A stretch of DNA of 64,000 nt, from assembly GCF_000686045.1 (NCBI RefSeq), contig NZ_JMLV01000002.1:124001-188000 (forward strand), in the 5' to 3' direction. A program made the position numbers and the translations under genes. Under the pieces are notes generated by a model, which did no database searches, was not told where the DNA came from, and worked only from the letters and a program-made list of their open reading frames with translations. Source of the stretch: Fodinicurvata fenggangensis DSM 21160. GTDB lineage: Bacteria > Pseudomonadota > Alphaproteobacteria > Kiloniellales > DSM-21159. This document shows, piece by piece, positions 17,114 through 26,129 of this stretch; within the stretch, counting starts at the first letter, position 1; each line of letters starts with the position of its first letter.

Positions 17114-18322
17114 TCAATCCAGGGCCAGCACCAGCGCCTTGAGATACGCGCTTTCCGGCAAACCCGGATGAATGGGATGGTCCGGCCCCGCGCCGGCTGA
17201 CCGCAGGACACGCGCCTTGCGCCCCGTATCCTCGATGCCGCGACGCACCTGCTCGGCAAAGCGCTCACGCTCCACGTGGTGCGAGCAGGAACAGATCACC
17301 AGATAGCCATCTTCCGCCACCTGCGCTGCCGCCAGGCGCGCCAGCTTGCGATAGGCGCGCAGGCCCTGGGGCAGGTCCTTCTTCGCCTTCACGAAGGCCG
17401 GAGGATCGGCAATCACCAAGTCATGACACTCCCCCTTGAGGGCCAGGTGGTCGAGCGCGGCAAAGGCATCGGCCTTGCGGAAGTCGCAACGCGCCGCCAC
17501 GCCATTGGCCTCGGCCGCCTGGCGCGCCAGGTCCAGGGCAGCCGCCGAGCGGTCCACCAGGGTCACTTGCTCGGCGCCGGCCAGCGCCGCCTGCAGGCCA
17601 AATCCTCCGGAAAAGCTGTAGAGATCGATGACGCGCCGGAGTCCAGCCCCCTGCACCAGGCGCCGCACGAACGCGCGGTTGTCCCGCTGGTCATAGAACC
17701 AGCCGGTCTTCTGTCCGCCCGCGCTGTCGGCAAGGTAGATGGCCTCGTTCTCGCGCACCTCCAGAGGGCTCGGGAAGGGGCCGCGCAGGTTTTCCACCCC
17801 CTGCTCCAGGCCTTCCAATTGCCGGGCCGTGGTGTCGTTGCGCAACAGCAGATGGCTTGGTGCCAGAACACGCTCGAGCGCTTCCAGCAGCTCCGCTCGC
17901 AGGGCCTCCATGCCCGCAGAGTTGATCTGCAGCACCAGGCTGTCCCCGAAGCGGTCCACGATTGTTCCTGGCAGGCCGTCGGCCTCGGCGTGCACCAGGC
18001 GATAGTAGGGCTCGTCAAATAGGGCCTGCCGCAGCGCCAGCGCATGGCGCAGGCGTCCCTCCAGGAAGGTGCTGTCGATCACGCTGTTTGCGTTGCGGCT
18101 GATACGTCGGGCGGCGATCAGGGGGTGCCGGTTGAACAGGAAGATTCCCAGCGCCTTTCTGTTCGCGGTTTCCAGGCGCACCGGCACGCCGGGCGGCAAC
18201 CCGCGCGCTGTCTCGTCCATTTCGATTTCGTTCGAAAAGGCCCAGGGATGGCCCTGCTGAATGCGGCGCTCTGTCTTGGGTTTCAGGCGCACCACCGCGT
18301 AATCGGAAACTGTTGTCTGCAT
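17114..18322 (-). CDS. rlmI: RlmI-like 23S rRNA (cytosine-C5) methyltransferase
   Basis: This 402-residue class I methyltransferase has an N-terminal PUA-like domain (VRLKPKTERRIQQGHPWAFSNEIE), a central domain with GWFYDQRDNR, SAM-binding DLYSFSGGFGLQAALAGA and the catalytic DPPAFVKAKKDL, then CSCSHHVERERF. This is the order of RlmI, which makes m5C1962 in 23S rRNA. The ATG at 18322 is preferred to the in-frame TTG three codons upstream. The gene is convergent with the three-hairpin membrane protein gene, with 16 bases between them, and follows a Bcr/CflA pump gene. Confidence 0.88.
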   Translation of the reverse strand: MQTTVSDYAVVRLKPKTERRIQQGHPWAFSNEIEMDETARGLPPGVPVRLETANRKALGIFLFNRHPLIAARRISRNANSVIDSTFLEGRLRHALALRQALFDEPYYRLVHAEADGLPGTIVDRFGDSLVLQINSAGMEALRAELLEALERVLAPSHLLLRNDTTARQLEGLEQGVENLRGPFPSPLEVRENEAIYLADSAGGQKTGWFYDQRDNRAFVRRLVQGAGLRRVIDLYSFSGGFGLQAALAGAEQVTLVDRSAAALDLARQAAEANGVAARCDFRKADAFAALDHLALKGECHDLVIADPPAFVKAKKDLPQGLRAYRKLARLAAAQVAEDGYLVICSCSHHVERERFAEQVRRGIEDTGRKARVLRSAGAGPDHPIHPGLPESAYLKALVLALD

Positions 18323-18364
18323 GGCGCGCAAGGATAGCGCTGGAAACCCACCTGTCCAGCAGGA

Positions 18365-19567
18365 TCAGGCCGGCGTTTCCTGTTGCCTTGTCCTGGGGAT
18401 CATGGTGACCAGAAAGACCAGCACCATAACCGCCGACAGCAGCATCATGGCCGCCATGGCCTTCGGGCTGCCGTCATGCAACTGCCCCACCGCAATGCCG
18501 GCCAGGGCCGCCGCGCCCATCTGCAGGAACCCAAGCAGCGAGGAGGCCGCCCCCGCCATGCGCGGATAGGGCCCGATGGCCCCGGCCATGGAGTTCGGCA
18601 TCACCAGCGCCGTGCCACAGAAATAGATCACCGCGGAAACCACGACACTGTAGACCGAATCCACCTCCAGGAAGGCCGTCGCCATCCCATAGCCGGCGCC
18701 CAGAAGACCCAACAGCCCACCGATCAGGATCATGCGGGCCTTGCCCAGACGCACCGACATCCGGCCGCTGAAGAAACTGCCGGCGATGTACCCCATCACC
18801 GTGGTGGCGAAACAGACACCGAAAGCATCGGGGCTCAGGCCGTATTCGTCGATCAGGGTGAAGGAAGACCCGGATATGAAGGAGAACAGGCCGGCGAAGC
18901 TGGCCGCACACGCAAGGCTGAAGCCAAGGTAGCTGCGGCTGCGCGCAAGCGTGGCGTAGTTCAGCAGGATGCGGGCGGGTTGCACGGCTGTCGGATCGGG
19001 ATAGCGGTTGGTCTCCGGCAGCAGGCGATAGACACCGTACAAACAGGCCAGGCCGAACAGGAAAAGCGTGACGAAGGTGGCACGCCAACCGAACAACAGG
19101 GTGACATAGCCGCCAATGAAGGGGCCGAGGGCCGGTGCCAGCGCCATGGCCATGGCCACATAGGACAGGGCCTGGGCCGCACGATCGGGCCCGTAGATAT
19201 CGCGCACGATGGTCCGCCCCAGCACCGGGCCCGCTCCCGCCCCGACAGCCTGGAAGAATCGCGCCAGGATCAGGTTGCTGCCATCCGTTGCCAGGGCACA
19301 GGCCAGAGTTGCCAGCAGGTAGAGAGCAATTCCGCCTTTCAGGACCGGCCGCCGGCCAAAACGGTCGCTGAGCGGCCCATAAATCAGCATGGCCACGCAA
19401 AAGCCGGCCATGAAAACCGAGAGGGTCAGCTGTGCATCGGCCGTGGACATCCCCAACACCTTGGAAAGGATGGGAAGTGCCGGCAGGTAGAGGTCCGTTG
19501 ACAAGGGCCCGAAGGCCACAAGTCCGATGATCAGGACCAGCAGGGTACGGTTGCTGGAAAGGGACAT
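18365..19567 (-). CDS. Bcr/CflA family MFS multidrug transporter
   Basis: This 400-residue protein has twelve predicted membrane helices. The start (LLVLIIGLVAFGPLSTDLYLPALPIL) and the loop GPLSDRFGRRPVLKGG (MFS motif A) identify the Bcr/CflA drug-resistance branch, as does RFFQAVGAGAGPVLGRTIVRD. These are proton-driven exporters for drugs such as bicyclomycin and chloramphenicol, or for cysteine; the substrate here is unknown. It lies 42 bases upstream of the rlmI start on the same strand. A second member of the same family is at 60707-61978. Confidence 0.92.
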   Translation of the reverse strand: MSLSSNRTLLVLIIGLVAFGPLSTDLYLPALPILSKVLGMSTADAQLTLSVFMAGFCVAMLIYGPLSDRFGRRPVLKGGIALYLLATLACALATDGSNLILARFFQAVGAGAGPVLGRTIVRDIYGPDRAAQALSYVAMAMALAPALGPFIGGYVTLLFGWRATFVTLFLFGLACLYGVYRLLPETNRYPDPTAVQPARILLNYATLARSRSYLGFSLACAASFAGLFSFISGSSFTLIDEYGLSPDAFGVCFATTVMGYIAGSFFSGRMSVRLGKARMILIGGLLGLLGAGYGMATAFLEVDSVYSVVVSAVIYFCGTALVMPNSMAGAIGPYPRMAGAASSLLGFLQMGAAALAGIAVGQLHDGSPKAMAAMMLLSAVMVLVFLVTMIPRTRQQETPA

Positions 19568-19688
19568 GAAAGCTCGAAGTCTGTTCTTCTTTTCTGGCGC
19601 GCCAAGCTAGTACAGAGGGATCGTCACACCGAGTGCCGATCCCACAGGGCTCCTATGCAGTCGCACGTGCCCGGCGGCGCCCCTGCTG

Positions 19689-20075
19689 TCAGACCTCATC
19701 CTCGCAATCGCACCCGCGCCGCCCGGTCAACCAGGGTCGGATCACAAGGAAGGCGCAATAGAGCCCTTCGGCCAGCCAGAGAAATGGCGGCAGCGCCACC
19801 ACTGGCGCCAGCCAGCGAAACCCCGGCAGGAGCCGCCACACCTCCACGAAGGCCCGCGCGCCGCTCAACAAGCGTCCATCGGGACAGCGCACATAGATGC
19901 GCCGAAGCGCTTCACGGCGCGGCAGGCCTTCGGCCACCATGCCCCGGCTATCGCGCGAAACGTCATGCCAGGCGATTCGGCCCTTCCGGTCCAGCCGGGC
20001 ATAGAAGGCAACTTCGCGCTGGCAAAGCGGACAGGCCCCGTCATAGAAAAGCGTCAATCGGCGGTCATCTGACAT
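19689..20075 (-). CDS. DCC (DUF393) thiol-disulfide family protein
   Basis: This 128-residue protein shows the DCC family start RLTLFYDGACPLCQREVAFYARLDRKGRIAWHDVS, with the DGxCPLC motif near residues 12-18. The family is a thioredoxin-like group with a CxxC pair, probably redox active. A hydrophobic stretch (LAPVVALPPFLWLAEGLYCAF) may attach it to the membrane. The C terminus has two more cysteines (GCDCEDEV). ATG at 20075 is preferred because of a GAGAG site; ATG at 20090 is also in frame. It is divergent from dapB, with a 65-base gap. Confidence 0.85.
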   Translation of the reverse strand: MSDDRRLTLFYDGACPLCQREVAFYARLDRKGRIAWHDVSRDSRGMVAEGLPRREALRRIYVRCPDGRLLSGARAFVEVWRLLPGFRWLAPVVALPPFLWLAEGLYCAFLVIRPWLTGRRGCDCEDEV

Positions 20076-20140
20076 GGTAGCTCTCGACATAGCATGATGG
20101 CTTCGCTAGGGAAGCACAAAGCTTGGATCCGGAGGCATGA

Positions 20141-20947
20141 ATGGCGGATATCGGTATCGGAATTGTGGGCTGCGCGGGGCGTATGGGCAAACGCCTCGTA
20201 ACCCTGGCCAGTGAGACTGAAGGCTGCCACCTTTCGGGCGGCACCGTGCGGCCCGGAAGCGAAGCCAGCGGCCGTGACATCGGCGAACTGGCCGGTGTTG
20301 GCCACCTTGGCATCTCTGCCGGTGACAGCGCCGAGGAACTGTTTCGTTCAAGCGATGCCGTCATCGACTTCACCACACCGGACGCCGCCAGCGAGAATGC
20401 TCGGCTGGCCGCCGAACACACAACAGCCCTGGTGGTGGGCACCACTGGCCTGGCGGAAAAGCAGAAAGCCGACCTGGAGGAAGCGGGCCGCAAGATACCC
20501 GTGGTCCATGCCCCCAATATGAGCCTGGGCGTGAACCTGCTGAGCCTGATGGTGGAACGCGTGGCCGCGGCCCTGGACGAGGACTTCGATATAGAGGTTC
20601 TGGAGATGCATCACCGGCACAAGGTGGATGCGCCCTCGGGCACGGCCCTGGCCCTGGGCGAGGCGGCCGCCCGTGGCCGCGGCATCGACCTGGAGCCGCA
20701 TGCCCAACGCGTGCGTGACGGACATACCGGCCCGCGCAAGCGCGGTGACATCGGCTTTGCCACCCTGCGCGGCGGAGACGTGGTGGGCGAGCATTCCGTC
20801 ATCTTCGCCACCACGGGCGAACGCCTCGAGTTCGCCCACAAGTCCGGCGATCGGGATATCTTCGCCCGCGGCGCCCTCAAGGCCGCACTCTGGACCAAGG
20901 GCAAGGCCGCCGGATTTTACAGCATGCGCGACGTTCTGGGCCTCTGA
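20141..20947 (+). CDS. dapB: 4-hydroxy-tetrahydrodipicolinate reductase
   Basis: This 268-residue NAD(P)H-dependent enzyme makes tetrahydrodipicolinate on the diaminopimelate/lysine pathway, needed for peptidoglycan. It shows the nucleotide-binding start IGIVGCAGRMGKRL, DFTTPDAA, the conserved GTTGL, the substrate motif EMHHRHKVDAPSGTALALGE and the C-terminal GKAAGFYSMRDVLGL. Length is normal. A GGAGG site lies five bases before the ATG. It stands alone on the plus strand and meets a DUF2244 gene head-on with only two bases between the stops. Confidence 0.97.
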   Translation: MADIGIGIVGCAGRMGKRLVTLASETEGCHLSGGTVRPGSEASGRDIGELAGVGHLGISAGDSAEELFRSSDAVIDFTTPDAASENARLAAEHTTALVVGTTGLAEKQKADLEEAGRKIPVVHAPNMSLGVNLLSLMVERVAAALDEDFDIEVLEMHHRHKVDAPSGTALALGEAAARGRGIDLEPHAQRVRDGHTGPRKRGDIGFATLRGGDVVGEHSVIFATTGERLEFAHKSGDRDIFARGALKAALWTKGKAAGFYSMRDVLGL

Positions 20948-20949
20948 CC

Positions 20950-21510
20950 CTACCCCGCCGCACCCCGCGGCAAGGCATCAGTGCTGCGCACCCGATCCAG
21001 GGCCGCCTGCAGCGCCTGAGCCAGGCTCAGGCGCTCCTCCGCTGTCAGGAAGCTGCCGATCACCAGACTCTTGCCGTGGGTGCGCAGGGTCAACTGGCTG
21101 TCGTGTTCGGGCGGGTCGCGCATGTCGATACGCAGCCAATAGGGCTGCAGGCGCCAGCGCGTCTCCCCGCCCCAGTGATTGACGCGCCGCACCACAAGAT
21201 CGTCGCGCGTCAGCACCAGCTGCTCGAACATCCGCGCGCGCTTATAGTTCACGCGAAAGGCAATATAGACCAGCAGGAACTCCAATCCCATGAAGCCCAC
21301 GACGGGCCAGGCGCCGGCCAGGAAGAAACCTAACCCGGCACAGAACCCGAATCCGGCGATCAAGCTCATCAACAGAAGGAACCCACGCGGCGACAAACTG
21401 CGGTGCGGCATCAGCACCGCATCGAAGAGGATATCATCGGGCGCAACCTCGGACTGGCGATTGTTGGCCGCAAGCTGTCCCGGTGTGTCGACCTGCGGAA
21501 AATCGGACAT
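20950..21510 (-). CDS. DUF2244 membrane protein
   Basis: This 186-residue protein has a cytosolic N terminus, two adjacent membrane helices (about residues 43-85) with FDAVLMPHRSLSPRGF just before them, and a folded C-terminal domain with WRLQPYWLRIDMRDP and SFLTAEERLSLAQAL. This matches DUF2244, a family frequent in alphaproteobacteria. In several relatives it lies near cytochrome oxidase or respiration genes; here it does not. The function is unknown. Confidence 0.8.
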   Translation of the reverse strand: MSDFPQVDTPGQLAANNRQSEVAPDDILFDAVLMPHRSLSPRGFLLLMSLIAGFGFCAGLGFFLAGAWPVVGFMGLEFLLVYIAFRVNYKRARMFEQLVLTRDDLVVRRVNHWGGETRWRLQPYWLRIDMRDPPEHDSQLTLRTHGKSLVIGSFLTAEERLSLAQALQAALDRVRSTDALPRGAAG

Positions 21511-21806
21511 GCATCATGATATGCTGCCTTTTGTCTTCACGTAAAGCTGTCACCTGGCCATTTGCTGGAGCGTCCGGCAGGACGGCCAGATTGGCCCCAC
21601 TTTCGCATGGCTGACATCGAGCTGTAACCGACCCTCCAAGACCGCCTGTTCAAGCAGGACAACCTACAAGCTTCCCTCCAGAACCACAGTGAGAACGCCG
21701 GAAATTGCACGCCCCATCTGGTTCCAGGGATGCAAGTGCTTCCTGCATGCCGTATAAGCGGCGTAACAAACGCTGAGCGCCGCCCGCCCCATAGGAAGAG
21801 CCTGCC

Positions 21807-23126
21807 ATGTCTCGCGTTGACAGTCGCGACCTGCCTCTCACGACCAATTCCGACCTTGCAGCAGAACGCTATCGCCAGGGTGTGGATCTGCTCCTTTCGG
21901 CCTGGCCCGGTGCCGCGGACGTCCTGGACCAGGCCATTGATGCCGACCCAGAATTCGCGCTCGCTCATGCTGCGCGCGCCCGGCTTCATGCCATCCGTGG
22001 CGAGATGCCTCACGCCCGAAGGCGAATTGAAGCGGCAGAAGCCATTCTTGGGCGAGACGGAAACGAGCGCGAGCAAAGCCATGTGGCGATTCTGTCCCGT
22101 GTCATTGACGGCCAGTCGGCAGCGGCCCTGAAACAGGTCTGCACGCACCTCGACAGCTGGCCGCGCGATATCCTGATCTTCTCCTTGCCCCTTGGCGCCT
22201 TCGGCCTCTTTGCCTTTTCCGGGATGGCGGAGCACGACCAGGCGCGGGTGGATCTCTGTGAGCGCCATGCGCAGCACTTCAAAGCCGATGATTGGTGGTT
22301 CCTCACCTACCGCGGGTGGGCCCATACCGAAAACGGCAATCTGACCCTCGGACGGGACCTCACTGAGCGCGGCCTGGATCAGCGCACGGAGAACGCGAAC
22401 GCAGCGCATGCTCTGGCCCATGCGCTTTATGAAGCGGGCGCAATCGAAGAGACGGAAAGGATGATCTCCGAATGGCTGCCAGACTATGATCGCAGCGGAA
22501 CGCTCCATGGCCATATCGCCTGGCACGCGGCGCTGGCAGCGCTGGAGCGTGGTGATGTCGAGCGCGCCCTGACAGTCTACGCCGATTCCATCCGCCCAGA
22601 AGTTTCTCTCGGGCTGCCAATCAATGTCGTCAGTGACACGGCCTCCTTCCTGTGGCGTCTCCAGGCCTACGGCCATGATGTGCCGGAAGGACTGTGGGAG
22701 GAGGCGGCCGCCTATTCGGAAGGATACTTCCAGAAGGCGGGCCTCGCGTTCATCGACGTCCACATGGCCATCCTCGCGGCAGCGACCGGTGACCGGTCCG
22801 CAGTTGAACGGCGTGTAGAGGCTTTGACGCGCCTGGTCGATTCGGGCGCCCTGGGTGCGGGGCCGGTGGCACCCGCCCTCTGCCAGGCAGTCCTGGCTTT
22901 TGCAGAGGAACAGTACAAGGCCTGCATACGCTTCCTGGAGCCGGTCGCGGACGAGGTCGTACGCATTGGGGGCAGCGGCGCCCAACGACAGATGATCGAG
23001 GACATGCTTCTCCTCGCCTTCATGCAGGGCGGCGAACCTTCCAAGGCCCGTGACCTTCTTGATCGACGGCTGCATCGTCGCACTTCACCGCGCGACATGC
23101 GCTGGCGCGATTCAGTCACGGGATGA
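21807..23126 (+). CDS. TPR-like protein (TTC38 type)
   Basis: This 439-residue soluble helical protein resembles the TTC38 family of tetratricopeptide proteins. A DQAIDADPEFALAHAARARLHAIRG repeat lies near residue 35, followed by ARRRIEAAEAIL, ALAHALYEAGAIEETERMISEWLP and further helix pairs. The HGHIAWHAALAALERGD segment near residue 230 is typical of the group. It has no signal peptide. No enzymatic activity is known; a role as a scaffold is likely. The following MFS gene starts eight bases after its stop, so they probably form an operon. Confidence 0.85.
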   Translation: MSRVDSRDLPLTTNSDLAAERYRQGVDLLLSAWPGAADVLDQAIDADPEFALAHAARARLHAIRGEMPHARRRIEAAEAILGRDGNEREQSHVAILSRVIDGQSAAALKQVCTHLDSWPRDILIFSLPLGAFGLFAFSGMAEHDQARVDLCERHAQHFKADDWWFLTYRGWAHTENGNLTLGRDLTERGLDQRTENANAAHALAHALYEAGAIEETERMISEWLPDYDRSGTLHGHIAWHAALAALERGDVERALTVYADSIRPEVSLGLPINVVSDTASFLWRLQAYGHDVPEGLWEEAAAYSEGYFQKAGLAFIDVHMAILAAATGDRSAVERRVEALTRLVDSGALGAGPVAPALCQAVLAFAEEQYKACIRFLEPVADEVVRIGGSGAQRQMIEDMLLLAFMQGGEPSKARDLLDRRLHRRTSPRDMRWRDSVTG

Positions 23127-23134
23127 GATTCTGA

Positions 23135-24370
23135 ATGTCCAATGCGGAGACCAACGCTGCGAAAGAGCGCGTCCCTGCGGCCCATACCGGTCGGGCCGAT
23201 GTCCTGAGACTGATGTTTGCCCAGGCGCTTGGCGGCGCAAACGCGGCCATCGTCTATGCAACAGGCGCCATCGTCGGCAATACGTTCGCGCCCAGCAAGG
23301 AACTGGCCACCTTGCCAATTACCGTTTTCGTGATCGGGATGGCTGCCTGCACCCTGCCGGCCGGTGCCATCGCCCGGCGTCATGGGCGCCGCGCCGCATT
23401 CCTGATGGGCACGGGGTGCGGCGTCATTGCGGGCCTGTTGGCTGCACTGGCGATCGTATTGAACTCCTTCTGGCTGTTCTGCGCAGCAACCTTCTTCGGT
23501 GGTGCCTATGCCGCGGTGGTCCTCTCTTTCCGCTTCGCTGCCGCCGACTGTGTCTCGCCGGAGCGCCGCCCCCGGGCCTTGTCGATCGTCATGGCAGGAG
23601 GCGTGTTCGCCGGGGTGATCGGACCACAGCTTGTCACCTTCACCATGAACCTGTGGGAGCCCCACCTCTTCGCGGCGACTTTCCTGGCGCAGGCCGTTGT
23701 TGCCGCCCTATGCGGATTCATTCTTCTCGGAGTCCAGGTGCCAAAGCCAACGGCGGCAGAGGTCAGGGGCGGCCGCCCCCTCGGGGACATCCTGCGCCAG
23801 CCCCGCTTCATCACCGCCGTCATCTGCGGCGTTGTGTCCTACATGCTGATGAACTTCATCATGACGGCGGCGCCCCTAGCAATGCACCTCAACGACCTGT
23901 CGCAGGAGATGTCCAATCTTGGCCTGCAATGGCACATCATCGCCATGTATGCCCCAAGCTTCATTACCGGAAAGCTGATCACTCGTTTTGGCGCCGCGCG
24001 CGTGGTGGCAAGCGGTTTGGCGTTGACGGCGACATCAATTGCCATTGGCCTCACCGGCGTTGACGTCATGCATTTCTGGCTGACGCTGATCCTGCTCGGT
24101 CTTGGCTGGAACTTCGGCTTCGTGGGGGCATCCGCTCTGGTCCTGGAGTGTCACCGTCCCGAAGAAAGGACCCGGGTGCAGTCACTGAATGACTTCGCCG
24201 TTTTCGGAACCATGGCCGTCGGATCCTTCTATTCTGGCAGCCTGCTGACAGCCCATGGCTGGGATGTGGTTCTCTGGGTGTCGTTCGCACCGCTCGCCTT
24301 CGCGCTGGGGGCACTGGCCCTGAACGAAAGATTGCAGCCGAATCCAGGGGTCAAACAGGCAGGCACCTGA
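23135..24370 (+). CDS. MFS transporter
   Basis: This 411-residue protein has twelve hydrophobic segments, with a motif A-like loop (PAGAIARRHGRRAAFLMG) after helix 2 and a long central loop (PKPTAAEVRGGRPLGDIL). The sequence VSYMLMNFIMTAAPLAMHL and the late LGLGWNFGFVGASALV place it with the YfkF-like/uncharacterised MFS branch. The substrate is unknown. It is coupled to the TPR gene upstream, which suggests they work together. Confidence 0.88.
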   Translation: MSNAETNAAKERVPAAHTGRADVLRLMFAQALGGANAAIVYATGAIVGNTFAPSKELATLPITVFVIGMAACTLPAGAIARRHGRRAAFLMGTGCGVIAGLLAALAIVLNSFWLFCAATFFGGAYAAVVLSFRFAAADCVSPERRPRALSIVMAGGVFAGVIGPQLVTFTMNLWEPHLFAATFLAQAVVAALCGFILLGVQVPKPTAAEVRGGRPLGDILRQPRFITAVICGVVSYMLMNFIMTAAPLAMHLNDLSQEMSNLGLQWHIIAMYAPSFITGKLITRFGAARVVASGLALTATSIAIGLTGVDVMHFWLTLILLGLGWNFGFVGASALVLECHRPEERTRVQSLNDFAVFGTMAVGSFYSGSLLTAHGWDVVLWVSFAPLAFALGALALNERLQPNPGVKQAGT

Positions 24371-24606
24371 TGAATCGCATGGCTCCAGGCGGGCTGTGCC
24401 TTGGAAATTCACAAGGGTTTGTCCTCCATGACTCTTTTCTGCCTGTTGTAATCCTCTTTGCGCGCCGCGCTGCGGAGAAACAGGGTATTTTGCGAGCGCA
24501 GCCACACGCCATGAGCACAGGCCGGCAGACAGCAAAGCTCCTCGGATGCTCGTTTTACTGCAAGTCTTGTTGAAGTCCTATCAGTCTGCAGCATAGACTG
24601 CGCGCC

Positions 24607-25299
24607 ATGGTCGATCTCAACGAACTCTTCGCCGCCATCGTGCTTTTCGTGGGAAGTCACTTCCTGCTGTCCAGTGCCGCGTTTCGCACGCGTCTGCTGG
24701 ACCGGCTGGGCGAACGTGGTTTCCGTCTGGCTTATTCTCTGGTTGCACTCGTCACCTTCGCCTGGGCGCTGCAGGCCTATGGCGCTGCGCCGCGGATCCC
24801 CCTGTGGACACCTGTCCCGGCGCTGGCCTGGGTTCCGATCCTGATCATGCCCTTCGCCTTCATCCTTGTGGTGGCTGGGATGAGCACGCGTGCGGCCACG
24901 GCCCTGGGTCAGGAGGAAGCCGCAAAGGCCCAGGACCCTGCACCGGGCATCCTGCGCGTTACCCGGCACCCCTTTCTCTGGGGCGTCGTGCTCTGGGCCG
25001 TCAGCCACATCATTGCCAACGGCGACAGCGCCAGCCTGTTGTTGATGGGCGGCTTCCTCGTGCTGGCGCTGGGCGGCATGCATCACATCGACCAGCGGCG
25101 CGAAGCAAAACTGGGCGGAGCCTGGGGTCCCATGAAGCTGACCACCTCGGCGGTGCCCTTCGTGGCCATCGCCACAGGCCGGACACGCATGGACTGGCGC
25201 GGCATCGGGATATGGCGGCCGGTTCTGGGACTGGCCGCCTATGTAGTCTTTCTCTACCTGCATCCGCTTCTGTTTGGTGTCATGCCCCTGCCGCACTAG
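24607..25299 (+). CDS. nnrU: NnrU family membrane protein
   Basis: This 230-residue protein has about six membrane helices and the family features: AAIVLFVGSHFLLSSAAFRTRLLDRLGERGFRLAYSLVAL at the N terminus, then GILRVTRHPFLWGVVLWAVSHIIANGDSASLLLMGGFL. NnrU was first linked to nitrite/nitric oxide reduction and is related to NnrU/MAPEG-like heme-enzyme partners. No denitrification gene is in the window, so the link is by family only. It lies 53 bases before the ABC ATPase gene at 25353. Confidence 0.87.
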   Translation: MVDLNELFAAIVLFVGSHFLLSSAAFRTRLLDRLGERGFRLAYSLVALVTFAWALQAYGAAPRIPLWTPVPALAWVPILIMPFAFILVVAGMSTRAATALGQEEAAKAQDPAPGILRVTRHPFLWGVVLWAVSHIIANGDSASLLLMGGFLVLALGGMHHIDQRREAKLGGAWGPMKLTTSAVPFVAIATGRTRMDWRGIGIWRPVLGLAAYVVFLYLHPLLFGVMPLPH

Positions 25300-25352
25300 A
25301 TCGGACATGCGGGCGCCCCTCCTGGGGAACCGCCCTGTTCCACACCGGAGTC

Positions 25353-26129
25353 ATGCCCTTGCCGCAACACGACGAGGCCATCCGTGTTCAGGCCCTGAAC
25401 AAGCATTTCAACGGCGTCGCCGTGGTGAAGGATGTCAGTTTCACCCTGCACCGCGGTGAAACCCTGGCGCTGCTGGGCGCGAACGGAGCGGGCAAGACCA
25501 CGACCATCTCCATGTTGCTGGGCCTGCTGCTGCCGACCTCGGGCACCATAACGGTGCTGGGCGAGGACATGCTGCGCCACCGCTACCGCCTGCTACAGCG
25601 CATGAACTTCTCCAGCCCCTATGTGGACCTGCCGCGCCGGCTGAGCGTGCGCCAGAACCTGATGTTCTTCGCCCGCCTCTACGGCTGTCCCAAGCCCAAG
25701 GCCAGGCTTGAGGAACTGGCCCAGGACCTGGATCTCGCGCCGCTCTGGCGCAAGTCGACGGGCAAGCTCTCCTCGGGCCAGAAAACCAGGGTCTCGCTGG
25801 CCAAGGCGCTGATCAACGCACCGGAGATCCTGCTGCTCGACGAGCCCACGGCCTCGCTGGATCCCGACACCGCCGACTGGTTGCGCGGCTACCTGCAGGA
25901 CTATCAACGGCGCAGCGGCACCGCCATCCTGCTGGCCTCGCACAACATGAGCGAGGTGGAGCGTCTGGCCCATCAGGTACGCATCATGCGTGCCGGCGAG
26001 ATTGTCGAGAGCGGAACGCCGCGCGCGCTGCTGGACCGCCATGGCCGCGCCAACCTGGAGCAGGTCTTTCTGGACATCGCCCGCAACCAGCGCCAGGCCG
26101 ACAGGACCGTTGAGGAGGCCCTCTCATGA
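25353..26129 (+). CDS. ABC transporter ATP-binding protein (ABC-2 type exporter)
   Basis: This 258-residue ATPase has Walker A GANGAGKTT, Q-loop region, signature LSSGQKTRVSL, Walker B EILLLDEPTASLD and H-loop SHNMSE. The order and the C-terminal helical extension fit ABC-2 type drug or polysaccharide exporters (CcmA/NatA class). I chose ATG 25353 because translation before it has no ATPase character. The stop overlaps the permease gene by four bases (ATGA), so both subunits are co-translated. The substrate is unknown. Confidence 0.92.
   Translation: MPLPQHDEAIRVQALNKHFNGVAVVKDVSFTLHRGETLALLGANGAGKTTTISMLLGLLLPTSGTITVLGEDMLRHRYRLLQRMNFSSPYVDLPRRLSVRQNLMFFARLYGCPKPKARLEELAQDLDLAPLWRKSTGKLSSGQKTRVSLAKALINAPEILLLDEPTASLDPDTADWLRGYLQDYQRRSGTAILLASHNMSEVERLAHQVRIMRAGEIVESGTPRALLDRHGRANLEQVFLDIARNQRQADRTVEEALS

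Noticed and set aside
21537-23075. 512-codon minus-strand frame opposite the TPR gene
   Set aside because: The plus strand encodes an obvious TPR-like protein in an operon with an MFS gene; the minus product has no domain.
24371-24606. Small frame directly after the MFS gene (67 codons from 24370)
   Set aside because: It overlaps the MFS stop but has no family features, and no own ribosome site was found.
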